Below are positions 16,804 to 26,907 of a stretch of DNA of 64,000 bases, one piece after another. The stretch is from NCBI GenBank assembly GCA_945936135.1, contig CAMESG010000002.1, positions 62,001 through 126,000 of the forward strand, in the 5' to 3' direction. The position numbers were made by a program, and so were the translations under genes. The notes beneath the pieces are model-generated. The model searched no databases. It saw only the letters and a list, made by a program, of their open reading frames with translations, and was not told where the DNA came from. The DNA comes from an uncultured Mollicutes bacterium. Lineage in GTDB: Bacteria > Bacillota_I > Bacilli_A > RFN20 > CAG-826. Within the stretch, counting starts at the first letter, position 1. Each line of letters opens with the position of its first letter.

Positions 16804-17754
16804 ATGGACAAAAAGAACAAGTGGAAAGCCTGGCTCTATCTAGCCCCCGTCTTGATATTGATGGCCGTTTTCACGTTCTATCCGATTATTTCAACGTTCA
16901 TTGCTTCGTTTCTAAAAGACTATAACAACGTGACCGGCGAAAATTCGGGCTTCACGTTCTACAACTATCAATATGTTCTTGGGTTGGCGGAACGTTATGA
17001 AGGGTCCGGGGTCTTCTTCAAAGAGTTCTTCTCTCTAAATCCCGCCGAGCACAGCGCCTTTTGGAACACGATGTTCATTACCTTTGTCACCGTCCCAATC
17101 TCCGTTGTCCTTTCTCTTGCGATCGCCATCCTCATTCACTCCATCAAGCCATTAAAGAAAATCTTCCAGACCGTGTTCTTCATGCCCTACGTGACGAATG
17201 TCATCGCGGTCGGCATGGTCTTCTCCCTCCTTTTCAGTCAATTCGGCGTATGGAATCGAATCTTCGGGCTTTCCACTGCTTGGCTTGCGGACAATAGCGC
17301 CACCTGGGGTGGCGTGATGTTCGTCTTATGCCTCTACATCATTTGGTCGGCTTTGCCTTATAAGATTTTGATCTTCCTTTCGGGTTTTGAAGGAATCGAC
17401 CGCCAGTATTATGAAGCGGCGAAAATCGATGGCGCGGGCCGCTTCAAAACGACGATGAAAGTGACAATCCCTTTGATTTCCCCGCAAATCCTATATATCA
17501 CCGTCACTTCTTTCATCGGCGCGTTCAAAGAGTATTCATCGGTCGTCGGCTTGATCAACCGTTCCTATTCGAGTGATCAAAACGTCCAGGATCTCTACAC
17601 GGTCGTCTATTGGATTTATGATCAAATGTCGAAAGGCGATTGGAACACGACTTCTCAATTCGCAGACGCGGCGGCGATGATCCTCCTTTTCGTTATTTTA
17701 ATCTTCACTCTCATTGAACTTTGGGTTTCGAAGAAGAAGGTGGTGTATCGATGA
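16804..17754 (+). CDS. Carbohydrate ABC importer permease, MalF/UgpA-like
   Basis: 316 residues with six predicted membrane helices starting at residue 9. The cytoplasmic EAA loop contacting the ATPase is readable as YYEAAKIDGAGRFKTTMKVTIP, shown here as YYEAAKIDGAG plus the following IPLI segment, in the latter half of the protein. With the partner permease it forms the translocation path. The loop between helices 1 and 2 is long, as in MalF/UgpA/MsmF types. It starts 2 nt after the ATPase stop and overlaps the second permease by 4 nt. Confidence 0.92.
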   Translation: MDKKNKWKAWLYLAPVLILMAVFTFYPIISTFIASFLKDYNNVTGENSGFTFYNYQYVLGLAERYEGSGVFFKEFFSLNPAEHSAFWNTMFITFVTVPISVVLSLAIAILIHSIKPLKKIFQTVFFMPYVTNVIAVGMVFSLLFSQFGVWNRIFGLSTAWLADNSATWGGVMFVLCLYIIWSALPYKILIFLSGFEGIDRQYYEAAKIDGAGRFKTTMKVTIPLISPQILYITVTSFIGAFKEYSSVVGLINRSYSSDQNVQDLYTVVYWIYDQMSKGDWNTTSQFADAAAMILLFVILIFTLIELWVSKKKVVYR

Positions 17755-18737
17755 AACAGGCTTACATCACAACCACGCTTCGTTTGGTCCCTCCTTCTTG
17801 CAAAACCAAAAAGAAGAAAGAGAACACGAGCGAAAATCTCGCCATGATCGAGAAAAACCAGAAGATCAAAAAGATTGTTGGGCTTGTTTTCGTCTATGCT
17901 TTTTTGGCATTTTTCGCCCTTATCGTCCTGTTTCCTTTCTATTACATGATCGTTGCGAGCTTCATGACTCAGCAGGAGGCTTATCAAGGGGCCTTGTTTC
18001 CTGAACTATCGAGCGTCTTTGAAAACATCGCCTACAACTATTCGAACACGTTTGAACGTCTGGATTTCATGAGCCACGTTGGAACGACTTTGATCGTCGC
18101 AGTCGCAACCACAATTCTTCAACTTCTCACAACGATTCTCGCGGCCTATGCTTTTGCTCGCTTGGAATTCCGCGGAAGGGATGTTCTCTTCATCTTCTTC
18201 TTGACCACGATGATGGTCCCCGGCGAGCTCCTTGCCATTGCAAACTACACCACAATGGCCAATCTTGGCTTCATCAACAAGAGCCAAACCTACGGGGAAG
18301 CGCTCTTCGTAATGATCGTTCCTCTCATTGCTTCTTCTTTCTATATCTATCTTCTCCGCCAAAATTTCAAGCAAATCCCCAATGAATTGTATTTGGCGTC
18401 GAAAGTTGATGGGAAATCGGATTGGACTTTCCTTTGGAAGGTCATGGCGCCTTTATCGAGCCCGACCCTCATTACGATCGCGATCCTTTCCTTTATCAGC
18501 TCCTGGAACTCTTACGTCTGGCCAAACCGTTCGGTCACCAAACCCGAATTCCAGGTGATCTCCGTCATCATCCGCACAGGCAGCTTGACCGTTCAAGACG
18601 AAATGGGCAATTGGGTGACCATGCTTCCGTGGCAAATGACCGCTTCCGTTTTGACCGTTGTTCCCTTGCTTCTTCTCTTCATCATTTTCCGCAAATACAT
18701 CATGTCTGGCACTGGTCGCAGCGGCATCAAAGGCTAA
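17751..18737 (+). CDS. Carbohydrate ABC importer permease, MalG/UgpE-like
   Basis: 328 residues with about six membrane helices and a 50-residue Lys-rich cytoplasmic N-terminus before the first helix (about 47-70). The EAA-type loop is YLASKVDGKSDWTFLWKV with the conserved DG. ATG at 17751 is chosen because it overlaps the previous stop as ATGA; an in-frame start at 17721 would lie deep in the upstream gene. The partner of the MalF-like permease. The binding-protein gene follows after 100 bp that contain a perfect palindrome and another -10 element. Confidence 0.92.
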   Translation: MKQAYITTTLRLVPPSCKTKKKKENTSENLAMIEKNQKIKKIVGLVFVYAFLAFFALIVLFPFYYMIVASFMTQQEAYQGALFPELSSVFENIAYNYSNTFERLDFMSHVGTTLIVAVATTILQLLTTILAAYAFARLEFRGRDVLFIFFLTTMMVPGELLAIANYTTMANLGFINKSQTYGEALFVMIVPLIASSFYIYLLRQNFKQIPNELYLASKVDGKSDWTFLWKVMAPLSSPTLITIAILSFISSWNSYVWPNRSVTKPEFQVISVIIRTGSLTVQDEMGNWVTMLPWQMTASVLTVVPLLLLFIIFRKYIMSGTGRSGIKG

Positions 18738-18741
18738 ACTT

Positions 18742-18759
18742 TCCAATATGCATATTGGA
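18742..18759. promoter_or_regulatory. 18-bp perfect palindrome, candidate operator
   Basis: TCCAATATG followed directly by its complement CATATTGGA, without a loop. It lies about 41 bp upstream of the TATAAT ahead of the binding-protein gene, a position suited to a dimeric regulator; there is no T-run, so a terminator is unlikely. Confidence 0.45.
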
Positions 18760-18799
18760 CGTCTCTTCCTTTCCTTATTTAAAGTTTTCCCATAGCGTT

Positions 18800-18805
18800 T
18801 ATAAT
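18800..18805 (+). promoter_or_regulatory. -10 element of the sugar-binding lipoprotein gene
   Basis: Perfect TATAAT 32 nt before the ATG at 18838, leaving a leader that holds AAAGGAG. It would raise binding-protein expression over the transporter genes. No consensus -35. Confidence 0.5.
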
Positions 18806-18837
18806 GTTGGAGTTCCTAAGAACCTAAAGGAGAAACT

Positions 18838-20352
18838 ATGAAAAAATCCACGAAGACCTCGGCTCTCGTGCTTGCGCTTCTTAGCGTGACCGCCGGCCTA
18901 GCTTCTTGCGGCGAAACACCCGCCACCGGACCCAAGAACATAGAATGGTGGGTACCCTGCGGGACCGATACCACGGGAAATACCATTTTCGCCTACTGCA
19001 ACGATATGGCGACCGCCTTTAATGAATCCCAAGACGACTACATTGTGAACGTCGTTTCCAAAGGCAGCAAAGGCAACGACTACGGCGGAACCGCCTCTGC
19101 GGTTTCCGATGCCTTGACGGGCGGCAACACCCCGAATATGGTCACGACTTACGGCACCTATGTCGCCGCCTGGCGCAAAGCCTCCGCGGAAGCCGTCGCC
19201 GATGTTACGGATCATGGCAAAACCTTGGAAAAGGACGCCGACTTCAACCAACGCTATCTCGACGTCGAACGTCAGCAATACGGCGGAGAAAAATACTTCT
19301 CCCTCCCCTATTCCAAATCCGGCGAAGTCTATCAATACAACGTTGAAGCCTTCAAAGCGGTCGGCTCCGCTCCAGCCGGCGCCGTCATCGAAAATGGCTA
19401 TCCCGCCCCCGCCGCTCGCGCTGAAAAGACCGCTTATGAGGTCCCGACCACGATCAAAGGCATCATGGAATTGTCCCGCCGCATCAAAGCGGATTATCCC
19501 AACATCGCCTGGGGCCGCGGCGAAGATAAGTATTATCAAGCCGTTCCGTTCATCTACGAATCCTCGATGAACCTCTTCGTCACCGCGCTTGAATCCGCGG
19601 GCATCCCCTTCATGGATGCGAGCAAGCCGCTCACCCAAAGCGTGACCTGGCTCGACGATGCGCGCGCCAAAGAAGTCGTCAAAGAACTCAAAAAATGGTC
19701 GAATGAAGGTCTCTTCGCCACCGCGAATCAACTCCCGATGCGCAACGCCTCCAGCCACGAATATCCTTCGACCTTCATTGGAAAAGGCAACGCTTTCTCG
19801 ATGATTACGAGCACCGCGAACGCCCCTTGGGACGCCGCGGATGGCTACTCCATCGGTTTCGCGAAAGTCCAAAAATGGGATGATACCGCTGCATTCAAGT
19901 CCCTTTCCCAAGGACCGAGCATCGCCTTCTTCAACCACCAAGATGAAGGTGAACTCAAGGGCGCCCTTGCTTTCTACGACTTCCTCACGAGCAAAGAAAA
20001 CAGCGCCCGCCTCGCGCTAGATACCTCTTACTTCCCGACCCGTGCTTCTTCCTACGAAACGGAAGGCATCAAGGCCGCGATCGAAAACGCTAAGAAGACC
20101 GTCACCTATGAGACGGATTACGCCACAAAGAAATCCGCTTACCTCGGCGATGTCTTGAACCTCAATAACGAAGCGACCTCGAACAACGAATACTTCATGT
20201 CGCCCGTCAATGAGCTTTCGGGCAAGGTCCGCAGCGCCGTCTCCGGCATGCTCTCCAACCTCTTCAACGATGTTGCTACCATCGAGGATAGCGCGATTTC
20301 CGACATGGTTGACGCAGAATTCGTCAAGGCGAGAAACTGCATCTTCGCGTAA
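18838..20352 (+). CDS. Carbohydrate ABC importer substrate-binding lipoprotein (family 1)
   Basis: 504 residues. The N-terminus is a lipoprotein signal (KKSTK, hydrophobic 8-20, LASC with Cys24). IEWWVPCGTD begins the mature fold, as in UgpB/MalE-like family 1 binding proteins; further family-like blocks are TPNMVTTYG, the central FSLPYSKSGEVYQYN and the C-terminal ALAFYDFLTSKENSA. It captures the substrate outside the membrane for the importer encoded upstream. AAAGGAG precedes the ATG by 6 nt. The substrate is not readable; sugar, oligosaccharide or glycerol phosphate are all possible. Confidence 0.9.
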   Translation: MKKSTKTSALVLALLSVTAGLASCGETPATGPKNIEWWVPCGTDTTGNTIFAYCNDMATAFNESQDDYIVNVVSKGSKGNDYGGTASAVSDALTGGNTPNMVTTYGTYVAAWRKASAEAVADVTDHGKTLEKDADFNQRYLDVERQQYGGEKYFSLPYSKSGEVYQYNVEAFKAVGSAPAGAVIENGYPAPAARAEKTAYEVPTTIKGIMELSRRIKADYPNIAWGRGEDKYYQAVPFIYESSMNLFVTALESAGIPFMDASKPLTQSVTWLDDARAKEVVKELKKWSNEGLFATANQLPMRNASSHEYPSTFIGKGNAFSMITSTANAPWDAADGYSIGFAKVQKWDDTAAFKSLSQGPSIAFFNHQDEGELKGALAFYDFLTSKENSARLALDTSYFPTRASSYETEGIKAAIENAKKTVTYETDYATKKSAYLGDVLNLNNEATSNNEYFMSPVNELSGKVRSAVSGMLSNLFNDVATIEDSAISDMVDAEFVKARNCIFA

Positions 20353-20354
20353 GC

Positions 20355-20723
20355 ATGAAAGGCGAAAAGAAAGATACGAAGCTTCAAGGGGGAGGCAACT
20401 CCCCCTCTTTGCCTTCTTCCCGCCAAGAGCTTTGCGCCGAAATCCATAAAATCGATCTCGCGAAAAGCCACACCTATGCCCTTTTTGTGATCGGAGGAAT
20501 CCTTCTTTGCGTCGCTTTGATCTTCCTTGCAATGTCTTTTAAGTACTCTTCAATTGGAAAACAAAGCTTCGCGCCCAAGAGCATGGAGTTCATCGTTTGT
20601 TGCCTCACCGGGGCCGCAAGCGTGATCCTCCTAGGCACGGCTTCCGTCCTTTGCATCCTTCAAACGTCCAAGCAAAAAAGATTGAAAGACGAATTGAAAA
20701 GGTTGCAAAACAAAATCGATTGA
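20355..20723 (+). CDS. Small two-helix membrane protein at the end of the ABC operon
   Basis: 122 residues: a hydrophilic N-terminus (1-38), two predicted helices (about 41-61 and 76-98) and a basic, probably coiled C-terminal tail (KQKRLKDELKRLQNK). Not recognised. It starts 2 nt after the binding-protein stop and is followed by a strong terminator, so it belongs to the importer operon. The binding-protein end lacks an obvious Shine-Dalgarno site for it, so translation may be coupled. Confidence 0.6.
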   Translation: MKGEKKDTKLQGGGNSPSLPSSRQELCAEIHKIDLAKSHTYALFVIGGILLCVALIFLAMSFKYSSIGKQSFAPKSMEFIVCCLTGAASVILLGTASVLCILQTSKQKRLKDELKRLQNKID

Positions 20724-20741
20724 TTCGATTTCTTCATAATG

Positions 20742-20774
20742 AAAAGGGATCTCCCGTGAAGGAAGATCCCTTTT
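20742..20774. terminator. Bidirectional terminator between ABC operon and RDD gene
   Basis: AAAAGGGATCT (20742-20752) pairs with AGATCCCTTTT (20764-20774), giving T-runs on both strands for the two convergent units. Confidence 0.9.
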
Positions 20775-20786
20775 GTCTTATGTAAT

Positions 20787-22283
20787 TTACTTCGTTTCCG
20801 GCGAATCGACGAAGTCGTCAACATTTGGATCTTCGTCTTCTTTCTCGCCTTCCTCATCTTCCTGCATGGCAAGGTTTTTTTCCTTGCTTAAGCCATCCAT
20901 TTCCATCATGGCTTTCATTTCAGGATCTTCGAGGAGTTCTTCATCGCTTAAAGAGGAAGGATCGATGGCTTCTTCCTTCTCTTCCGCGTCTTTCTTCGCC
21001 TCATATTCATCGAAGGAGACAATGCTCGCGGCTTCTTTGCGCGCGCTTCCAATGGTGCGCGAATCCAAGACCACGGGAGCACTCTTGATCGTCGCGGTAG
21101 GAAGGTCGTTTTCTCCATACCCGCGGATCATGCGCGCCAAGGTATCGTCGTTGTTTCTTCCGTATTCCGCTTCTTCTTCGGGGGTATCGAAGATCGCTTC
21201 CGTTTGGCGATCGTCGATAACGATGGTCGCGGAAAGCATTTCATGGACGGATTGATGGTTCTTGCTGAACATGGCAACAAGGTAATCGCCAATGTAAACA
21301 AAGCCCAAAAGGCCCATCATCAACAATTGATTGACCGGGAGGATCAATAGTTCCATCGGAAGCATCAAGACCAAAGCGTGAAGCAAGATATTCGGTTTCT
21401 TGGCCTTGTAGCCTTCTTGGGAGACGACGGAGATTTTCGTGATCAACTTGCCCAAGGTCTTGCCGCGCTTCAAAACGACGGGGAAAAAGAAGAAAAACAG
21501 AAAGGGCGCGATGACCACGCCAGGGATGTTCGCATAGAAAGCCGCTTTATTCCCGATCGCGTTCAACGCCATGGCCTTCTCTTGGCTCATGAAGCTCGCG
21601 CGCGCGGTATAATATAGACCATAGGTCGTTTGGGAATCCCCGTTGAAATATTGCCAGACGCTCTTTTTCGTCGCAAGGCGGGTATCGATGTTATCGCTAC
21701 TGAATTTGTTCTTCGTTTCTTCGTTTAAAACAGGAATCTTGGTGTAATCCTTGATACCATCGGATAAAGGCGCCACAAAGTAGGCGTTTGGATGTTCAAT
21801 TTCCTCTTCTCCTTCCACCTGGATGAGATAGATGTTTTGATAGAGGTATTTCCCAAGTTCTTCTTGATACGCCTTAGAGCCGAGTTTCTGCTCGCTAGAG
21901 AAGTCAGGCAAAGTGAAATTGGTTTCCCCGTTCGCTTGCCCTGCTTCCACGAAATAATAGTTCCAGATCTTGTCGTGGAGGGTCTCCCAGTTGTTGTAAA
22001 GGGCTTCGTCTTTAAGCATTTCCCCTTTGTCGTCCGTGAAGACAAAGGCTTCGACGTTGCCACTTTCATTGCGTTGATATAGGCCACTAGCAACGGCAAG
22101 GTCAAAATACTCTTCTTGGGCTTCGTTATAGCCCGCGGCAGGGGCGATGACCATCGCGCCAAGGGTATTGTTGATCGCGAAGCCGACGACGAAGGCAAAG
22201 AAAGCATCCAAGGCAAAGGCGCCGGCGCGTTTTCCATACGAGGCAGGAACGAGATAGGTAGGCAATTTACGTACTTTTTTCAT
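20787..22283 (-). CDS. RDD-family membrane protein with long acidic tail (3)
   Basis: 498 residues. KRAGAFALDAFFAF (18-31) carries the RDD Arg and Asp at helix 1. A loop of about 215 residues, probably extracytoplasmic, precedes a Phe-rich helix near 255-272; KRGKTLGKLITKISVV follows, then two more helices and HQSVHEMLSATIVIDD, the third signature block. The last 150 residues (about 350-498) are soluble and strongly acidic, ending in Glu/Asp-rich repeats, presumably cytoplasmic. It is a paralog of the two RDD proteins near 13-15 kb. No Shine-Dalgarno site; TGCTAAGAT ends 9 nt before the ATG. Confidence 0.8.
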   Translation of the reverse strand: MKKVRKLPTYLVPASYGKRAGAFALDAFFAFVVGFAINNTLGAMVIAPAAGYNEAQEEYFDLAVASGLYQRNESGNVEAFVFTDDKGEMLKDEALYNNWETLHDKIWNYYFVEAGQANGETNFTLPDFSSEQKLGSKAYQEELGKYLYQNIYLIQVEGEEEIEHPNAYFVAPLSDGIKDYTKIPVLNEETKNKFSSDNIDTRLATKKSVWQYFNGDSQTTYGLYYTARASFMSQEKAMALNAIGNKAAFYANIPGVVIAPFLFFFFFPVVLKRGKTLGKLITKISVVSQEGYKAKKPNILLHALVLMLPMELLILPVNQLLMMGLLGFVYIGDYLVAMFSKNHQSVHEMLSATIVIDDRQTEAIFDTPEEEAEYGRNNDDTLARMIRGYGENDLPTATIKSAPVVLDSRTIGSARKEAASIVSFDEYEAKKDAEEKEEAIDPSSLSDEELLEDPEMKAMMEMDGLSKEKNLAMQEDEEGEKEDEDPNVDDFVDSPETK

Positions 22284-22292
22284 AGTGGATAT

Positions 22293-22301
22293 ATCTTAGC
22301 A
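22293..22301 (-). promoter_or_regulatory. Extended -10 promoter of RDD gene 3
   Basis: Minus-strand TGCTAAGAT ends 9 nt before the ATG at 22283, with no ribosome-binding site between. Confidence 0.45.
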
Positions 22302-22343
22302 AAGAATAGAAGAGTACAGGGGAATTTCGTGTCGTAGGCAACG

Positions 22344-22374
22344 AAAAAGCCACCCGAGTTAACGAGTGGCTTTT
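22344..22374 (-). terminator. Terminator of the str operon after tuf
   Basis: AAAAGCCAC/GTGGCTTTT stem around an AT-containing loop; on the minus strand the stem ends in TTTTT. It separates tuf from the RDD gene 3 promoter. Confidence 0.85.
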
Positions 22375-22391
22375 GGATCGTTACGAGATTC

Positions 22392-23585
<1,194 letters not shown>

Positions 23586-23625
23586 TGTTTTTTCCTCCAA
23601 GTTTGGTTTGCAAATTGGCTTAGTA

Positions 23626-23654
23626 ATGATATAGCGCGGAAATCCGTTTTACAA
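23626..23654 (-). promoter_or_regulatory. Internal tuf promoter
   Basis: TTGTAA (23649-23654), 17-nt spacer, TATCAT (23626-23631) on the minus strand in the fusA-tuf gap. A small hairpin CAATAC-AAA-GTATTG overlaps the -35 side. Confidence 0.5.
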
Positions 23655-23669
23655 TACTTTGTATTGGGA

Positions 23670-25772
23670 TTACCGGTTGCTCATGGACGACTTCTTGACG
23701 ATTTCGTCCTGAACGTAACGCGGAACTTCTCCATAGTGCGAGAAGGTCATCTGGAAGTTGCCACGGCCTTGCGTAATGGAACGAAGGTCGGTGACGTATC
23801 CGAACATCTCGCCGAGCGGGACTTCCGCATCGATTTCCTTCGCGTTGCCGCGTTGGATTTCTCCGGTCATGTTGCCACGGCGGCGGGCAAGGTCGCCGAT
23901 GATGTCGCCGTAGTATTGTTCCGGAGCGGTGACCTCGACCTTCATGATCGGTTCGAGGATGACCGGGTCGCACTTCTTGGCAGCCTCTTTGAGGGCCAAG
24001 GAGGCAGCGACTTTATAGGCGGCTTCCGAAGAGTCGACATCGTGGTAAGAACCATCGAAGAGGGTCGCTTTGATGTCGATCGCTTGGTAACCGGCGATAA
24101 GGCCGCGTTGCATGGCGTCTTCCAAGCCTTGTTGCGTCGGCTTGATGAATTCCTTCGGGATCGCACCGCCAACAATGGCGTCGACGAATTCGAATCCTTT
24201 GCCAGGGTTCGGCTCGAAGCGAATCTTGACGTCGCCGTATTGGCCGTGACCACCAGACTGCTTGACGTAGCGGCCTTGGGTTTCGGCGGAAGAACGGATC
24301 GTTTCGCGGTAGTTGACTTGCGGAGCGCCGACGTTGACCGAGACGCCGAATTCGCGGCGGAGACGGTCGATAAGCACGTCGAGCTGAACCTCGCCGATAC
24401 CGGCGATGATCGTTTGGCCCGTTTCTTCGTCGGTGTGGACGCGGAAGGTCGGGTCTTCTTCGGCAAGTTTGACAAGAGCGGCAGACATCTTCTCTTGGTC
24501 GGCTTTGGTCTTCGGCTCAACCGCTTCTTCAAGAACCGGCTCAGGGAAGGAAAGCTTTTCGAGGATGACGCCGGAGTCGAGGTCGCAGAGGGTGTCGCCG
24601 GTGGTCGTGGACTTCAAGCCAACGACAGCGCCGATTTCGCCAGCGTGCAAGACTTCGACTTCCTGGCGGTGGTTCGCGTGCATCAAGACCAAGCGAGCGA
24701 TACGCTCCTTGGTGCCCGTGCTGGAGTTAAGGATGTAAGAGCCAGAACGGAGAACGCCTTGGTAAACGCGGACGTAAGCGAGACGGCCGACGAAGGGGTC
24801 CGTGGCGATCTTGAAGGCAAGACCGACAAATTCCTTATTATCGTTCGGTTCGCAGACGTAGGGTTGATCATCCTTCATGCCCTTTTCGCCGGGAATATCA
24901 AGCGGCGAGGGGAGGTAGTCGACGACGGCGTCAAGAAGCGGCTGGACGCACTTGTTTTTGAACGCGGTACCGCAGAGGACCGGGAAGAAGGTGACGGTCA
25001 AGACGGCCTTGCGGATCGTCTTCTTGATGAGTTCGACGTCGGGTTCTTCCCCTTCGAGGACCATCATCATGAGGTCATCGTCATAAGCGGCGAGCTTTTC
25101 GAGCATTTCGGCACGATAGGCAAGGGCTTTGTCCTTGACTTCTTCAGGGCAATCGACGACCTGAGGAGCGTCGTTCTTCTCGTTCGTGTAGATATAGGCT
25201 TTCATCGTCACGAGGTCGACGCAGCCTTTGAAGCTACCTTCGCGGCCGATCGGGCATTGGATCGGAGCGGCGTTGACGCCAAGAAGGTTCTTCAAGGAGT
25301 TCAAGCAGACATCGAAGTCGGCGCCCGTGGCGTCCATCTTGTTGCAGAAGATGATACGCGGAACGTTGAATTGGTCAGCTTGGCGCCAGACGGTTTCGGT
25401 CTGCGGCTCGACGCCGTTTTTGGAGTCGAGGACGGTGACCGCGCCGTCGAGGACGCGGAGGGAACGTTGGACTTCAACGGTGAAGTCGACGTGCCCCGGA
25501 GTATCGATGATGTTGAAACGATAGCCTTTCCAGAAGCAGGTGGTCGCGGAGGAAGTGATCGTGATACCACGTTCTTGCTCTTGAACCATCCAGTCCATGG
25601 TCGCGGTGCCTTCGTGGACCTCACCGATTTTGTGGGTACGGCCCGTGTAGTAGAGGATGCGCTCGGTCGTCGTGGTTTTGCCCGCGTCGATGTGCGCCAT
25701 GATCCCGATGTTACGGGTATGGGGGAGATCGTAAGTTTCGCTCTCCTTGATCATGTTCTCGTTATCAGCCAT
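23670..25772 (-). CDS. fusA: Elongation factor G
   Basis: 700 residues, full length. EF-G catalyses translocation of tRNAs and mRNA on the ribosome using GTP. The G domain shows [28 protein letters not shown] and [10 protein letters not shown]; domains II-V follow, including the domain IV segment [17 protein letters not shown] lies 7 nt before the ATG. Third gene of the str operon, 15 nt after rpsG. Confidence 0.98.
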   Translation of the reverse strand: MADNENMIKESETYDLPHTRNIGIMAHIDAGKTTTTERILYYTGRTHKIGEVHEGTATMDWMVQEQERGITITSSATTCFWKGYRFNIIDTPGHVDFTVEVQRSLRVLDGAVTVLDSKNGVEPQTETVWRQADQFNVPRIIFCNKMDATGADFDVCLNSLKNLLGVNAAPIQCPIGREGSFKGCVDLVTMKAYIYTNEKNDAPQVVDCPEEVKDKALAYRAEMLEKLAAYDDDLMMMVLEGEEPDVELIKKTIRKAVLTVTFFPVLCGTAFKNKCVQPLLDAVVDYLPSPLDIPGEKGMKDDQPYVCEPNDNKEFVGLAFKIATDPFVGRLAYVRVYQGVLRSGSYILNSSTGTKERIARLVLMHANHRQEVEVLHAGEIGAVVGLKSTTTGDTLCDLDSGVILEKLSFPEPVLEEAVEPKTKADQEKMSAALVKLAEEDPTFRVHTDEETGQTIIAGIGEVQLDVLIDRLRREFGVSVNVGAPQVNYRETIRSSAETQGRYVKQSGGHGQYGDVKIRFEPNPGKGFEFVDAIVGGAIPKEFIKPTQQGLEDAMQRGLIAGYQAIDIKATLFDGSYHDVDSSEAAYKVAASLALKEAAKKCDPVILEPIMKVEVTAPEQYYGDIIGDLARRRGNMTGEIQRGNAKEIDAEVPLGEMFGYVTDLRSITQGRGNFQMTFSHYGEVPRYVQDEIVKKSSMSNR

Positions 25773-25787
25773 GGGGTTCTCCTTCTA

Positions 25788-26258
25788 TTACCAGCGGAAG
25801 TGGGCATAGGCTTTGTTGGCTTCGGCCATCTTATGGACGTCTTGCTTCTTCTTCACGGAAGCACCAGCGCCGTTGGCGGCGTCGATGATTTCGTTCGCGA
25901 GCTTATCTTCCATGGTCTTCTCACCGCGGAGGCGGGCATAGGAGACGAGCCAACGAAGGCCGAGGGTCTGCTTGCGTTCCGGGGAAACTTCGACCGGGAC
26001 CTGGTAGTTCGCAGCGCCGATGCGACGGACTTTGAGCTCGACTTCCGGCATGATGTTCGAGATGGCGGTCGCGAAGACATCCATCGCGGGTTTGCCGGTC
26101 TTCTCTTCGATCTTGTTGAAGGCGTGGTAGATGATGGTTTGGGCGGTGCCGCGCTTGCCATCGTACATCACGCGGTTGATCAAGCGGGTGACGAGTTTCG
26201 AGTTATAAACAGGATCTGGTAAGACGTCACGCTTTTCGTGTTTTGTTCTTCTAGACAT
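25788..26258 (-). CDS. rpsG: 30S ribosomal protein S7
   Basis: 156 residues, normal length. S7 nucleates the 30S head on 16S rRNA and lies at the tRNA exit region. The family signature near the start, [20 protein letters not shown], is preceded by [20 protein letters not shown] and the C-terminal [15 protein letters not shown] are typical. Second gene of the str operon, 17 nt after rpsL, with an AGGAGG-like site. In many bacteria S7 represses its own operon. Confidence 0.97.
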   Translation of the reverse strand: MSRRTKHEKRDVLPDPVYNSKLVTRLINRVMYDGKRGTAQTIIYHAFNKIEEKTGKPAMDVFATAISNIMPEVELKVRRIGAANYQVPVEVSPERKQTLGLRWLVSYARLRGEKTMEDKLANEIIDAANGAGASVKKKQDVHKMAEANKAYAHFRW

Positions 26259-26275
26259 GGTCGGTTCCTCCTATC

Positions 26276-26695
26276 TTATTTGCTTTCCTTCGGCTTCTTG
26301 GTGCCGTAGAGGGAGCGGCCTTGGCGACGGGCGTCGATACCGGCGCAGTCGAGGCAACCACGGATGATGTGGTAACGAACGCCAGGGAGGTCCTTGACAC
26401 GGCCGCCGCGAATCATGACGGTGCTGTGTTCCTGAAGGTTGTGTCCCTCGCCGCCGATGTAGGCGGTGACTTCATATCCGTTGCTCAAACGGACACGGGC
26501 GTATTTGCGAAGAGCCGAGTTCGGCTTCTTCGGAGTCATGGTGCCGACACGGGTGCAGACGCCACGCTTTTGAGCGGACGCTTGGGCGCTGGCGCGTTTG
26601 GTCAGGGAATTCCAGCGACGGCCGAGAGCCGGGGTCTTGGATTTCTTTGTCGCGGACTTGCGACCCTGCCGAACGAGTTGGTTAATGGTTGGCAT
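26276..26695 (-). CDS. rpsL: 30S ribosomal protein S12
   Basis: 139 residues, normal length. S12 lies at the decoding centre. [11 protein letters not shown] starts the protein, the streptomycin-loop sequence [15 protein letters not shown] retains the wild-type Lys residues, and the second loop [14 protein letters not shown] is also unaltered, so no streptomycin-resistance substitution is apparent. First gene of the str operon, preceded by a structured leader of about 95 nt and a strong promoter; AAGGAG lies 9 nt before the ATG. Confidence 0.98.
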   Translation of the reverse strand: MPTINQLVRQGRKSATKKSKTPALGRRWNSLTKRASAQASAQKRGVCTRVGTMTPKKPNSALRKYARVRLSNGYEVTAYIGGEGHNLQEHSTVMIRGGRVKDLPGVRYHIIRGCLDCAGIDARRQGRSLYGTKKPKESK

Positions 26696-26790
26696 TTGTG
26701 TCTTTCTCCTTTTTTTCTTTCACACAATTCCCGGTGTATCAAGCACCGGGGTAAATAAAGCGGCCAAAAGGCCTTTACTTACGTCCGTGC
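26696..26790 (-). promoter_or_regulatory. Structured 5' leader of the str operon
   Basis: Two hairpins are readable between the promoter and rpsL on the minus strand: GGCC-TTTT-GGCC and, nearer the gene, CCCGGTG-loop-CACCGGG. Either could serve ribosomal-protein feedback or mRNA stability; no named leader family was recognised. Confidence 0.4.
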
Positions 26791-26793
26791 GGT

Positions 26794-26822
26794 AGTTTAG
26801 GGGTTCCGACCCCCGATGTCAA
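26794..26822 (-). promoter_or_regulatory. Promoter of the str operon
   Basis: Consensus TTGACA (26817-26822), 17-nt spacer and TAAACT (26794-26799). The spacer itself is an inverted repeat, GGGGT-CGGA-ACCCC, an arrangement that could bind a regulator. Confidence 0.75.
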
Positions 26823-26907
26823 ATGTTTTTTCAAAAGAATTTTGTATCCACGGATCCCGATGTGTCAAAAGAAGGATTTCGCGGGTAGATCAATAAGATA
26901 AATAGGT

